64,000 bases of DNA from Paracoccus marinus (GTDB taxonomy: Bacteria; Pseudomonadota; Alphaproteobacteria; Rhodobacterales; Rhodobacteraceae). A program made the position numbers and the translations under genes. Below, piece after piece: positions 49,401 through 57,033 of this stretch (positions are counted from its first letter, which is position 1; every line of letters starts with the position of its first letter). The notes beneath the pieces were generated by a model. It ran no database searches. It saw nothing but the letters and a program-made list of their open reading frames with translations, and had not been told where the DNA came from. The DNA is taken from positions 1-64,000 of the forward strand of contig NZ_VJYZ01000023.1 in assembly GCF_007018965.1 (NCBI RefSeq). Direction: 5' to 3'.

Positions 49401-49931
49401 GAGGTGGGGCACCTGGTCATGCTCGACACGCCGATCCCGATGCGGCCGGCGCTGTCGCGGCGCGACCGGCTGATGATCCGCATGGGCGAGATGCGCGAAC
49501 AGAAGGCCGGGTTCGTGACGGAATACATCCGCAAGCGCCGCGACTGGCAGCGCGAACTGCGCCGCCGCGCGCAGGCGCCCGCCCAGGTCGGCGCGCAAAG
49601 CTTCCACAACGACGCGGTCCACGCGGCGTTCCTGGCCGGGCTGCCGGGATTCGAGATGCGGCGCTGGGACGGGCCGGTGACGTTGTACCGCCCCCGGCTC
49701 GACCGGCGCTGGAAGGTGTCGGGCGACCGCTGGGTCAGCACCGCGCGCGAATATGTGACCGCCGACAACGACTGGGGCCCGTGGCTGCCGCAGCTCAAGG
49801 TGTCAGAGGTGCCGGGCGATCACGACTCGATGGTGCTGGAGCCGTCGGTCCGCATCCTGTCGTCGCGGATCGCGCAGGAACTCGCCGCCGTCGATGCGGG
49901 CGCGCGAAAGATCTTGAAAGGGGCCGCGTGA
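43449..49931 (+). CDS. type I polyketide synthase, KS-AT-KR-DH-ACP-TE
   Basis: One-module polyketide synthase of 2160 aa. Domains: KS about 12-440 (Cys185 in QTACSTSL, His321, His361, the normal spacing); AT about 545-840 (Ser636 in GHSMGE; the specificity motif around His739 reads AAHS, neither the HAFH of malonyl nor the YASH of methylmalonyl types); a region of unclear structure, possibly the KR structural half, about 910-1150; KR about 1170-1350 (GGLGGIG, Ser1322, Tyr1335, Asn1339); DH about 1395-1680 (His1417 in DEHRLRDGGG, Asp1587 in HPALMDIATG); ACP with Ser1801 (LGGHSLL); thioesterase about 1885-2150 (Ser1966 in GFSGGG, His2125). KR before DH is unusual. It should make one extension with ketoreduction, perhaps dehydration, and release. 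Start uncertain: GTG 43449, or TTG 43377 adding 24 residues. The next gene starts after 1 nt. Confidence 0.93.
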   Translation: MTLDSSFSSDSVGDIAIVGMALQVPGALNVADFWTNLRDGVESITRLSPEQLRERGESPARLADPRYVPAAAILDGFDHFDAEFFGLSPKDAAIMDPQHRKFLECCWQAIEDAGHTPESLGPVGVFGGCGMGSYFYVNVMSNRDLVDGTGTFLLRHTGNDKDFLATRVSHVFDLRGPSVNVQTACSTSLVAVHQACQSLLNGECDAALAGGVTIELPHGRGYVFNPNEILSPDGHCHAFDHRAEGTVFGSGAAVVMLRRLDDAVRDRDHIWAVIKGTAVNNDGADKAGYLAPSVGGQAQAIVQAHAAAGVGADGIDYVECHGTGTALGDPIEVAALTDAFDRTARGQAVARIGSVKTNIGHLDTAAGGVSLIKVALALHHGQMPPSLNYEAPNPVIDFDASPFSVNDALTPFPDRGRPARAAVNSLGVGGTNAHAVVERAPERGEGAESDWPFQLLVLSGRSRAALDGNAAALAAHLRANPQANLADVAWTLKEGRRHFDKRRVLVARDATHAADLLGAEDTRRVFSHDLVPGAAEPSVAFMFPGGGAQYAGMARDLYATEPEFRDWMDQGLAILTELTGTDPRPLWLPEKGAEADADAALKRPSIQLPLLFIVEYALAKLFMSWGVQPSALGGHSMGENTAACLAGVFGFRDGVRLVLLRGQLFDRVPPGGMLSVSLPAAEAMAEAAAIGGEGLDLAAVNGPALSVVSGPVDRLDALQATLTERGIECQRIAIDIAAHSRMLDPILDEWRAFLRSIPLSAPAIPVVSNRSGAWLTAEQATDPEYWVQHLRGTVDFAACAATLKDDPARVIVEMGPGRAMSALSQANGVAANRVVSALRHRDHAIADDEWFVTALGRLWAVGAPVDWTPLWGEGPRNRVPLPTYAFQSRRYFIEPAAPRIEDAAAEPPTRADDIADWGWRPAWRQSAPDVEIGADGRPVAASEASWLVFVDEGGLGDGVVARLRAAGQQVVEVVAGDGYAELGPDRFQISPELGRADVDLLVAALMLQNRLPDRVAHLWLSDPRKTARAGSSLLHRHMEQGFYSLLYLLQALADEGAEKPLDLVVVTTGALGVADEAVPFPENALALGPVGVGPREMDWLDARLVDIDAPGRLRPGPDDRADRLAEDLLSQGGPRVAAWRAGRRFARSWVRSPLGADGRTGGAAADVPQGAVVLITGGLGGIGLTLGGDLARRRGCKLALLSRSPLPPEADWDRVIATDPLSATGRRLAALRDLRAEGAEVVAVAGDVADRESLAAAVAEVERRLGRIDVLLHAAGLVDDAPLLTKTERGVEDVLAAKLHGTRALMDVFAAKPLTLAVLFSSTSTAIAPAGQVDYVAANEYLNAVAAGQPHAFGRTVAIDWGIWADTGMAAAALAGAGEGARSRVAGSPLLSSRTDGAGGVSFDGSLSTADWVIDEHRLRDGGGALLPGTGVLELAAQAVAAGNGRIPYALEDVTFLSPFTVDEGRPRALRVTLTAQGDGRRFDVLAATDEDGVRLRTATGRIVGADAGALDRIDPAALAARMPRTVADRGHPMRSAQEEVLDFGPRWRVLRSYALGEGEGLARLVLPDHALPDLDAGWLLHPALMDIATGWAMELIEGWSPQTVWVPVSYGRVTVRAPLPAEVLSWVRNADRNRAEDGFARFDITIAAPSGEVLVEAEGLTLRRLERGFDAAAPAGQLVRDPGIEAAQDPGRRRLARALSQGIPRADGPEALRRALAAGRPVVAVSSMDLSALVAEADALADTRATGTDGAASFERPDLDTAMVEPRNDLERALAGYWRELLGVQAVGVEDSFFDLGGHSLLAVRLFAMIRRSYGADLPISTLFEAATIARLAERIVAETGIDPAAGEGAAAGERAAGLGADAPERPRLVSATPASRFTHLVPMNAGPPGGGLPFFIVAGMFGNVLNLRSLAQRLSAQRPVYGLQARGLYGEDAPHESFAEAAASCIAEMRQVQPEGPWLIGGFSGGGLTALEIARQLEAAGDEVGHLVMLDTPIPMRPALSRRDRLMIRMGEMREQKAGFVTEYIRKRRDWQRELRRRAQAPAQVGAQSFHNDAVHAAFLAGLPGFEMRRWDGPVTLYRPRLDRRWKVSGDRWVSTAREYVTADNDWGPWLPQLKVSEVPGDHDSMVLEPSVRILSSRIAQELAAVDAGARKILKGAA

Positions 49932-49932
49932 C

Positions 49933-50904
49933 ATGGCGGGCAGCGTTCACACCATCATTCTGAACTGGCGCACGGCGGTGATGACGATCCGCTCGCTCGA
50001 CCACGCGGTGGCGGCGATGAAGGGGATCAAGGGCCAGATCACCGTCGTCGACAACGATTCCGGCGACGGCAGCTACGAACAGATCTCGGGCTACGTCGCC
50101 GATGCGGGCCTTGCGGATGTGCGGGTGGTGCAGTCGGGGCGCAACGGCGGCTTCGGCGCGGGCAACAACGTGGCGATGTTCGACCCGCTGTCGGACGGGC
50201 GGGTGCCGGACTACGTCTATCTGCTCAATTCCGACGCGTTTCCCGAACCCGACGCGATCCGGGCCCTGCGCGACTACCTGGACGCGCATCCCGGCGTGGG
50301 CTTCGCGGGCAGCCGGATCATGGGCGAGGACGGGGTGCTGCACGAGACCGCGTTCCGCTTTCCCTCGGTCGCGAGCGAGTTCGAGGGGCCGGCGCGCACG
50401 GGTCCGGTGACCAAGGTCCTGCGCCGCCATCTCGTCAGCATGCCGGTGCCGGAAACGGCGGGGCCGGTGGACTGGGCGGCGGGCGCCAGCCTGATGATGC
50501 GGCGGTCGGTGCTGGACCAGATCGGCGGCTTCGACGAGACGTTCTTCCTGTATTACGAGGAAACCGACCTGTGCCGCCGCGCGGCGCATGCGGGCTGGCC
50601 CACGCATTACGTGCCCGAAAGCGTGGTCGAGCACATCGGCTCGGTCTCGACCGGGATCAAGGACCTGACCCCGCGCCCGGGCTACTGGTACGATTCGCGG
50701 CAGTATTACTTCCGCAAGAACCTGGGGCCGGTCGGCGCGGTTGCGGCGAACCTGGCCCATCTGGGCGGCGGCTGGCTGTTCCTGCTGCGCGCCAAGCTGG
50801 GGCGGCGCGACGATCGCCCGGCGGGCGGGCTGCGCGCCGTGGCCAGCCGCGGCCTGGTTCCGCTTCGACGTTCCTCCGGCCCCGGCAACCGACGCAAGAG
50901 ATGA
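49933..50904 (+). CDS. GT2-family glycosyltransferase (rhamnosyltransferase-like)
   Basis: 323-aa inverting glycosyltransferase similar to WbbL-type rhamnosyltransferases. Features: TIILNWRTAVMTIRSLDHAV (start of the Rossmann-like fold), ITVVDNDSGDGSYE, GRNGGFGAGNNVA, the metal-binding YLLNSDAFPEPD, WAAGASLMMRRSVLDQIGGF then DETFFLYYEETDLCRRAAHA. It sits between the PKS (1-nt gap) and the NRPS gene (4-bp ATGA overlap), so its translation is tied to both. This placement suggests it acts on the product of the two synthases or on the glycan that carries it. Confidence 0.9.
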   Translation: MAGSVHTIILNWRTAVMTIRSLDHAVAAMKGIKGQITVVDNDSGDGSYEQISGYVADAGLADVRVVQSGRNGGFGAGNNVAMFDPLSDGRVPDYVYLLNSDAFPEPDAIRALRDYLDAHPGVGFAGSRIMGEDGVLHETAFRFPSVASEFEGPARTGPVTKVLRRHLVSMPVPETAGPVDWAAGASLMMRRSVLDQIGGFDETFFLYYEETDLCRRAAHAGWPTHYVPESVVEHIGSVSTGIKDLTPRPGYWYDSRQYYFRKNLGPVGAVAANLAHLGGGWLFLLRAKLGRRDDRPAGGLRAVASRGLVPLRRSSGPGNRRKR

Positions 50905-53900
50905 CCATGACGCCCCTCGACCTGCTGCTGATCGGCAACGAATCCCTGACCCGTGAGTGCGGCGAGATCGCGCGCGCCCGTGGCCACCGCATCGCCGCGG
51001 TCGTGACGCGCCACGCCGGCACTGCCGCCTGGGCACGGGATGCCGGGATCGCGGTCCACGCGCCGGCCGCGCTGCGGGACGGGTCGCTGGTCGGGGCTCT
51101 GGCGGGCAACTCGGTCGACTGGGTGCTGAGCATCGCCAACCTGAACCTGGTGCCCGACGCGGTGCTGGGGCTGGCGTGCAAGGGCGGGGTCAACTTCCAT
51201 GACGGCCCGCTTCCCGCCTATGCGGGGCTGAACGCGCCCGCTTGGGCCCGGATCGCGGGCGAGACGCGGCACGGGATCACCTGGCACCGCATCGAGGGCG
51301 GGATCGACGAGGGCCGGGTGCTGGTCCAGCGCGACTTCGCCATCGAGGCCGAGGATACCGCCCTGACCCTGAACGCCAAGGCGTGGGAGGCGGGGCAGGG
51401 CAGTTTCGCCGAGCTGCTGGGGTTGCTGGAAACCGACGCTCCCGGCACCGCGCAGGACCTGTCGCGGCGCACCCTGTTCGAACGCGCCAAGCGGCCCGCG
51501 GCGGCGGGGCGGCTGGATTTCGGCCGGCCCGCCGCCGAGCTTGTCGCGCTGGTCCGGGGCCTTGACCACGGGCCCTATGCGAACCCGCTGCTGACGCCCA
51601 AGATCGCGCTGGACGGGCGGGTGATCGCCGTCGGCGCGGCCGAGGTCGTGCCGGGCAATGGCGCGGCGGGCGAGGGCGCGGCGGGAAAAGGCGCGCCGGG
51701 CACGATCCTGTCGCGCGAGGATCAGGCGATCGTGGTCGCCTGCGCGGACGGCGCGGTGCGGCTGGACGCGCTGGTCCCCGCCGACGGCCGGGACGATCGG
51801 CCGTCGCTGTCGCCGGGCCGGGTGCTGCCCTCACCCGCCGGGGCCGAGGCGCAGGCGCTTGACGACGCGGTGGCAGGCGCGGCCGCGCGCGAAGGGTTCT
51901 GGCGCAAGCGGCTGATCGCGATGACGGCCGCCGTGCTGGACGCGACCCCCCATGACGGCCCCGCCACCCCGCAGGACAGCGAGGTCGCGCTGCCCCGTCC
52001 GGTGTCCGCGGACGAGGCCACGGCCCTGTTCGCCGCGGCGCTGTCGCGGGCGGCCGATCTGGACGCGCACGACCTCGCCCTCCTGCGCCACACCCCGGCG
52101 CCCGGCTATGTCTCGGACTGGGTGCCGCTGCACGTCGATGCGGGCGATGCCGGCCTGACGCTGGACGGCCTCGCGGCGCAGGTCGCGCAGGCGCGGCAGG
52201 CGCTCGACGGCGCGGGCTGGCTGTCGGACCTGCCGCTGCGAATGCCCGAGCTTGCCGCCATGACGCGTCCGGTCGCCGCTGTCGCGCCTGCGGGTGTCAA
52301 GGGCGACGGGCGCGGGCTGGTTCTGCACCTGCCCGACGGCGCGGCCGACCGGCTGGTCCTGACCTTTGACGCGGCCCGCCTGTCGGCGCGGACCGTCGCG
52401 GCGCTGGGTCGGCTGATGGCGCGGCTGGCGGGTGCGGGCGGCACCGCCTTGCGCGCGGCCGAGCTGGTGACGGACGAGGACCGCGCCCGCATCCTTGGCC
52501 CCTGGAACGACACCGCGAAGGCGCATCAGCCCCAGACCATGCACGCGGCCTTTGCGGCGCAGGCGGCGCTGACCCCCGACGCCACCGCGCTGGTGTTCGA
52601 GGATCGCAAGCTCACCTTCGCCGAGCTCGACGCGCGGGCGAACCGGATCGCGCATGCGCTGGTCGCGGCGGGCGTGGGCCCCGACCAGCCGGTCGGGCTG
52701 TTCGCCGCGCGCGGCCCTGACCTGATCGCGGGCGCGATCGGCATCCTGAAGGCGGGCGGCGCCTACGTGCCGCTGGACCCCGGCTATCCGGCCGACCGGA
52801 TCGCGCATTACATCGCGGATTCCGGCGCGGCGGTGATCCTGTCGGACGCGGGCCTGACCGGTCAGCTGCCCGCCAACGCGGCGCGCGTCATCGCGTTCGA
52901 CGACGCAAGCGTCGCGGCCGCGCCCGCCACCCCGCCCGAGGATCGCGCGCAGGCCGAGAACCTGGCCTACCTCATCTACACCTCCGGCTCGACCGGGACG
53001 CCCAAGGGGGTGATGGTCGAGCATCGGAACGCCGCGAACTTCTTTGCCGGCATGGACGACCGCATCCCGCACAAGGCGGGCGACGTCTGGATGGCGGTGA
53101 CGAGCCTGTCGTTCGACATCTCGGTGCTGGAAATCTTCTGGACCCTCTCGCGCGGCGTGACCGTGGTGCTGGCGGGCGACGCGATGAAGGCGGCGGTCGG
53201 CGGCACCTCGGACGGGGCGGGCGCGGGCGGCGCGATGGACTTCAGCCTGTTCTACTGGGGCAACGATGACGGGGTCGGCCCGCGCAAGTACGACCTGCTG
53301 CTGGAAGGGGCCAAGTTCGCCGACGCCCATGGCTTCAAGGCGGTCTGGACGCCGGAACGCCACTTCCACGCCTTCGGCGGCCCTTATCCGAACCCGTCGG
53401 TGACGGGCGCGGCCGTGGCCGCCGTTACCCGCAACCTCTCGGTCCGCGCGGGCAGCTGCGTGGCACCCCTGCACCACCCGGCCCGGATCGCCGAGGAATG
53501 GGCGGTCATCGACAACCTGACGAACGGGCGCACCGGCCTCGCCATCGCCTCGGGCTGGCAGCCGGACGACTTCGTCTTGCGGCCCGAGAACACGCCGCCC
53601 GTGAACAAGACAGCGATGTTCGTGGCCATCGACCAGATCCGCCGCCTGTGGCGCGGCGAAAAGGTCGAGTTTCCGACCGCCACCGGGGCGATGCACGGCG
53701 TCGTCACCCAGCCCCGCCCGGTGTCGAAAGAGGTTCCGATCTGGGTCACCGTCGCGGGCAGCCCGCAGACCTGGGCCGAGGCCGGGCGGCACGGCGCGAA
53801 CGTCCTCACGCATCTTCTGGGGCAAAGCGTCGCCGACGTGAGGCAGCGGATCACCGAATACCACGCGGCGCTGCGCGAGGCGGGGCACGACCCGGCCGAC

Positions 53901-55673
53901 TTCACCGTCACGCTGATGCTGCACACCTATCTCGCCGCCACCCGCGACGAGGCGGAAGAGACCGCGCGCGGCCCGATGAAGGACTATCTGCGCGCCGCCG
54001 CGGGGCTGGTGAAGCAGTACGCCTGGGCCTTTCCCGCGTTCAAGAAACCGGCGGGCGTGCAGGATGCGAACGCCATCGACCTCAGCGCGCTGTCGGACGA
54101 CGAGATGGAGGGGATCCTCGACTTCGCCTTCCTGCGCTACTTCAACGACAGCGGGCTGTTCGGGACGGTGGACGACGCGCTCGCCCGCGTGGCCGAAATC
54201 CGCGAGATCGGCGTGACCGAGATCGCCTGTCTGATCGACTACGGCATCCCGACCGCGACGGTGCTGGACGCGCTGCGGCCGCTGGCCGATGTGGTCGCGC
54301 GGGTGAATGCCGAGGCCGGGCCCGCGAAGGACGACTTTTCCATCGCCGCGCAGGTGCGGCGCCACAAGGTCACGCATTTGCAATGCACGCCCAGCATGGC
54401 GCGTCTGCTGGTCGCCGATCCGACCGCGGCGCGGGCCATCGGCGGGCTGCAGACGCTGATGCTCGGGGGCGAGGCGCTGCCGCCCGCCCTGCTGGCGGAA
54501 CTGCGCGACCTGACCCGTGCCCGCATCCTGAACATGTACGGCCCGACCGAGACGACGATCTGGTCCACGACCGCCGATCTGGGTGACGGCGGCGGGCGGG
54601 TGACGCTGGGGCGGCCCATCGCCAACACGACGCTGTATGTCCTGGACGACGGCGGGCGGCTGATGCCGCCGGGCGTCGCGGGCGAATTGTGGATCGGCGG
54701 CGCGGGGGTCGTGCGCGGCTACTGGAACCGCCCCGACCTGACCGACGCCGCGTTCCGGCCCGACCCGTTCGCGGGCGGCGGCGCGCGGATGTACCGCACC
54801 GGCGATCTGGTCCGCTGGACCGACGACGGCGTGCCCGAGTTCCTGGGCCGCGTGGACAGCCAGGTGAAGCTGCGCGGCCACCGGATCGAACTGGGCGAGA
54901 TCGAGGCGCGGCTGGAAGGCCAGCCGGGGGTGCGCGAGGCGGTGGTCGTCGCCCGCACCGATCAGGCGGGGCTCGTGGCGCTGGTGGCGTTTGCGACCGG
55001 CGCGGGCGATCTGGACGGCGGTGCGCTGCGGACCGCCCTGCGCGAGGTGCTGCCCGAGGTGATGGTGCCGTCGCGCGTCGTCGTGCTGCCGGAAATGCCG
55101 CTGACGCCGAACCGCAAGATCGACCGCAAGACGCTGGCGCGGATGGACCTGCCGGCGGCGGTGGCAAGCGCGCCGCGCACGCCCGCCCCGGCCACGGCAC
55201 CCGCCGTTCCCGCCGCGCCCGCGCATGGCGCGGGGCAGGTGGACGGCCCGCAGCCGCGCGATCCGGCGGCGTTCGAATCTCAGGTCGGCGCGATCTGGGC
55301 GCGCACCCTGGGGCTGGACCGGGTCGGGCCGCGCGACAGCTTCTTCGCGCTTGGCGGGCATTCGCTGCTGGCCGTGCAGGTGCATCGCGCGATGAAGTCG
55401 GAACTGGACCTGCCGCGTCTGTCGATCACCGACATCTTCCGCTTTCCGGTGCTGGCCGACTTTGCCGCCCATGTGGGCGGCGCGTCGCGGCCCCGGCAGG
55501 CCGCCGCGCAACCGGCGCCGGTACCGCAACAGGCGACAGGGCAGCCGGGCCCGCAACCGGCGCCCTCCCAGCCCGCCCCGGCTGCGGCTGCTGCTCCGGC
55601 CCCGGCGGCCTCCACCCAGTCCGACGCGATGGCGCGGCGGCGGGCGCTGCGCCAGCAGGGGCGGGATCTTTAG
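50901..55673 (+). CDS. NRPS: formyltransferase - condensation-like remnant - adenylation domain interrupted by luciferase-like monooxygenase - PCP
   Basis: 1590-aa synthetase. Residues 1-290: methionyl-tRNA-formyltransferase-like domain with the catalytic triad Asn98, His100, Asp136 (NFHDGP; GIDEG) at the same spacing as in Fmt. About 325-520: a piece resembling part of a condensation domain without HHxxxDG. About 535-765 and 1140-1410: two parts of an adenylation domain (YTSGSTGTPKG near 693, SFDISVLE, NMYGPTETT at 1211, YRTGD near 1298, NRKIDRKTL near 1407). Between them, 779-1137: a complete luciferase-like flavin monooxygenase domain of the MupA/Atu3625 type. PCP Ser1488 (LGGHSLL), then a Pro/Ala linker; no thioesterase. 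By hand alignment the pocket residues read D-I-L-Q-M-G-M-I-W, close to the glycine code DILQLGLIW. Glycine domains interrupted this way (MtaG, MelG) lead to terminal amides. Coupled to the preceding GT2 gene. Confidence 0.92.
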   Translation: MTMTPLDLLLIGNESLTRECGEIARARGHRIAAVVTRHAGTAAWARDAGIAVHAPAALRDGSLVGALAGNSVDWVLSIANLNLVPDAVLGLACKGGVNFHDGPLPAYAGLNAPAWARIAGETRHGITWHRIEGGIDEGRVLVQRDFAIEAEDTALTLNAKAWEAGQGSFAELLGLLETDAPGTAQDLSRRTLFERAKRPAAAGRLDFGRPAAELVALVRGLDHGPYANPLLTPKIALDGRVIAVGAAEVVPGNGAAGEGAAGKGAPGTILSREDQAIVVACADGAVRLDALVPADGRDDRPSLSPGRVLPSPAGAEAQALDDAVAGAAAREGFWRKRLIAMTAAVLDATPHDGPATPQDSEVALPRPVSADEATALFAAALSRAADLDAHDLALLRHTPAPGYVSDWVPLHVDAGDAGLTLDGLAAQVAQARQALDGAGWLSDLPLRMPELAAMTRPVAAVAPAGVKGDGRGLVLHLPDGAADRLVLTFDAARLSARTVAALGRLMARLAGAGGTALRAAELVTDEDRARILGPWNDTAKAHQPQTMHAAFAAQAALTPDATALVFEDRKLTFAELDARANRIAHALVAAGVGPDQPVGLFAARGPDLIAGAIGILKAGGAYVPLDPGYPADRIAHYIADSGAAVILSDAGLTGQLPANAARVIAFDDASVAAAPATPPEDRAQAENLAYLIYTSGSTGTPKGVMVEHRNAANFFAGMDDRIPHKAGDVWMAVTSLSFDISVLEIFWTLSRGVTVVLAGDAMKAAVGGTSDGAGAGGAMDFSLFYWGNDDGVGPRKYDLLLEGAKFADAHGFKAVWTPERHFHAFGGPYPNPSVTGAAVAAVTRNLSVRAGSCVAPLHHPARIAEEWAVIDNLTNGRTGLAIASGWQPDDFVLRPENTPPVNKTAMFVAIDQIRRLWRGEKVEFPTATGAMHGVVTQPRPVSKEVPIWVTVAGSPQTWAEAGRHGANVLTHLLGQSVADVRQRITEYHAALREAGHDPADFTVTLMLHTYLAATRDEAEETARGPMKDYLRAAAGLVKQYAWAFPAFKKPAGVQDANAIDLSALSDDEMEGILDFAFLRYFNDSGLFGTVDDALARVAEIREIGVTEIACLIDYGIPTATVLDALRPLADVVARVNAEAGPAKDDFSIAAQVRRHKVTHLQCTPSMARLLVADPTAARAIGGLQTLMLGGEALPPALLAELRDLTRARILNMYGPTETTIWSTTADLGDGGGRVTLGRPIANTTLYVLDDGGRLMPPGVAGELWIGGAGVVRGYWNRPDLTDAAFRPDPFAGGGARMYRTGDLVRWTDDGVPEFLGRVDSQVKLRGHRIELGEIEARLEGQPGVREAVVVARTDQAGLVALVAFATGAGDLDGGALRTALREVLPEVMVPSRVVVLPEMPLTPNRKIDRKTLARMDLPAAVASAPRTPAPATAPAVPAAPAHGAGQVDGPQPRDPAAFESQVGAIWARTLGLDRVGPRDSFFALGGHSLLAVQVHRAMKSELDLPRLSITDIFRFPVLADFAAHVGGASRPRQAAAQPAPVPQQATGQPGPQPAPSQPAPAAAAAPAPAASTQSDAMARRRALRQQGRDL

Positions 55674-56932
55674 GCCTGCGCGTGCGGCCCGCGCGCGGCC
55701 GGGCCGCAGGCCGCGCTGAACAGGCGGCCGAGTTTCTCGGCCTCGGCCGCCACATCGTGCTGCGCCAGGACGCGCGCGCGGCCGGCAAGCCCCATCGCGA
55801 TCAGCCGCTCGACCGGCGTTCCGGCCAGCGCGACCATCGCTTCGGCCAGCGCACCCTCGTCGCCCGCGGGGACCAGCCAGCCGGTGTCGCCGGGGATCAC
55901 CAGTTCCGGCACGCCGGCGATGGCGGTGGCGAGTGCGGGGCGGCCCTGCGCCATCGCCTCCATCACCACCATCGGCAGCCCTTCGGCAAAACTCGGCAGG
56001 ACCAGCGCGTGGCCTTCGGCGAGCTTCCCGCGCACGCCCGCCTCGTCCAGCCAGCCGGTCAGGGTGACATGCGGGCCAAGGCCGTGGGCGGCGATCAGCC
56101 CCTCGATCTCGGGGCGCATCTCGCCGTCGCCGACCAGCGTCAGGTGGATGTCGGCCTGCCGCCGCGCCACAGCCAGCGCGGGCAGCAGCGCCAGGTGCCC
56201 CTTCTGCTCGGCGAAGCGGCCGATCGCGACCAGCCGCAACGGCCCCATCGCGGGCAGCGGCGGGGGGGCGGGAAAGCGCGCGGGCTCGATCCCGCAATGA
56301 ACGACGTGGATGCGGTCCCAGTGGCCGTGACCCACCCAGCGGCACAGCTGGCTGCGGCCGTAATGGCTGATCGCCACGGCAAAGCGGGCGTCCGCGATCT
56401 TGTCGCCCAGGCGCAGGGCGCGGGGGGCGTCGAACTCCTCGGGGCCGTGGGTGGTGAAGCTGTAGCCGATGCCCGCAAGCCGGGCGGCATAGCGCGCCAC
56501 GTCGGTCGAATTGGTGCCGAAATGCGCGTGCAGGTGCCCGATCCCCAGCGCCCGCACCCGTTCGGCCACCCGCGCCGCCTCGGCGACATAGGCCAGGTGC
56601 CGCGCCCCGCCCGCGCGGGCGGCGGCCATCACGGCGCGCGCGGCCGCCGGATCGCGGGCGGCGGCGCGCGCAAGGTCGCGCCCCAGCCGCCCCGTGCCCG
56701 CCTGCAGGACATGTTCGGTCCGCGCGTGTTCGGCGATGTCGTCGGGATCGACCAGCGCGGCTTCGTCGCCGCGCATGGCGAAGCGGTGGATTGTCCAGCC
56801 CGCCGCCTCCAACGCGCGGATCTCGCGCCGGATGAAGCTGTGGGACGGGCGGGGATAGGTGTTCACGACGTAGCCGACCGCAGGCCCGTTGGCCGAGCCG
56901 GTTGCAGGACGGTCGCCGAAACTCATCGTCAT
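55670..56932 (-). CDS. GT4-family glycosyltransferase
   Basis: 420-aa group 1 glycosyltransferase. N-terminal: GYVVNTYPRPSHSFIRREIR then ALEAAGW, a common opening for exopolysaccharide transferases; LHAHFGTNSTDVARYAARLA then GIGYSFTTHGPEEFDAP. C-terminal: RLVAIGRFAEQKGHLALLPA and the E-x7-E motif FAEGLPMVVMEAMAQGRPAL. Convergent with the NRPS gene, their stop codons overlapping by 4 bp, and divergent from the flippase gene. It presumably adds one sugar of the repeat unit. Confidence 0.9.
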   Translation of the reverse strand: MTMSFGDRPATGSANGPAVGYVVNTYPRPSHSFIRREIRALEAAGWTIHRFAMRGDEAALVDPDDIAEHARTEHVLQAGTGRLGRDLARAAARDPAAARAVMAAARAGGARHLAYVAEAARVAERVRALGIGHLHAHFGTNSTDVARYAARLAGIGYSFTTHGPEEFDAPRALRLGDKIADARFAVAISHYGRSQLCRWVGHGHWDRIHVVHCGIEPARFPAPPPLPAMGPLRLVAIGRFAEQKGHLALLPALAVARRQADIHLTLVGDGEMRPEIEGLIAAHGLGPHVTLTGWLDEAGVRGKLAEGHALVLPSFAEGLPMVVMEAMAQGRPALATAIAGVPELVIPGDTGWLVPAGDEGALAEAMVALAGTPVERLIAMGLAGRARVLAQHDVAAEAEKLGRLFSAACGPAARGPHAQA

Positions 56933-57033
56933 CCTCGATCTGGGGCGTTTTCAGGTTGGCGTCGGGGCCGGGCAATGTCCATACAGATGCAGATTTTCCC
57001 CGCAGCGATGCAAAGCCGAAGGGTTGCGCGCAA

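Noticed and set aside
39034..55673. PKS/NRPS as a siderophore pathway linked to the hemin locus
   Set aside because: No hydroxamate, catechol or salicylate genes, no siderophore exporter or receptor near it, and the hemin locus is 30 kb away with an ordinary hmu gene set.
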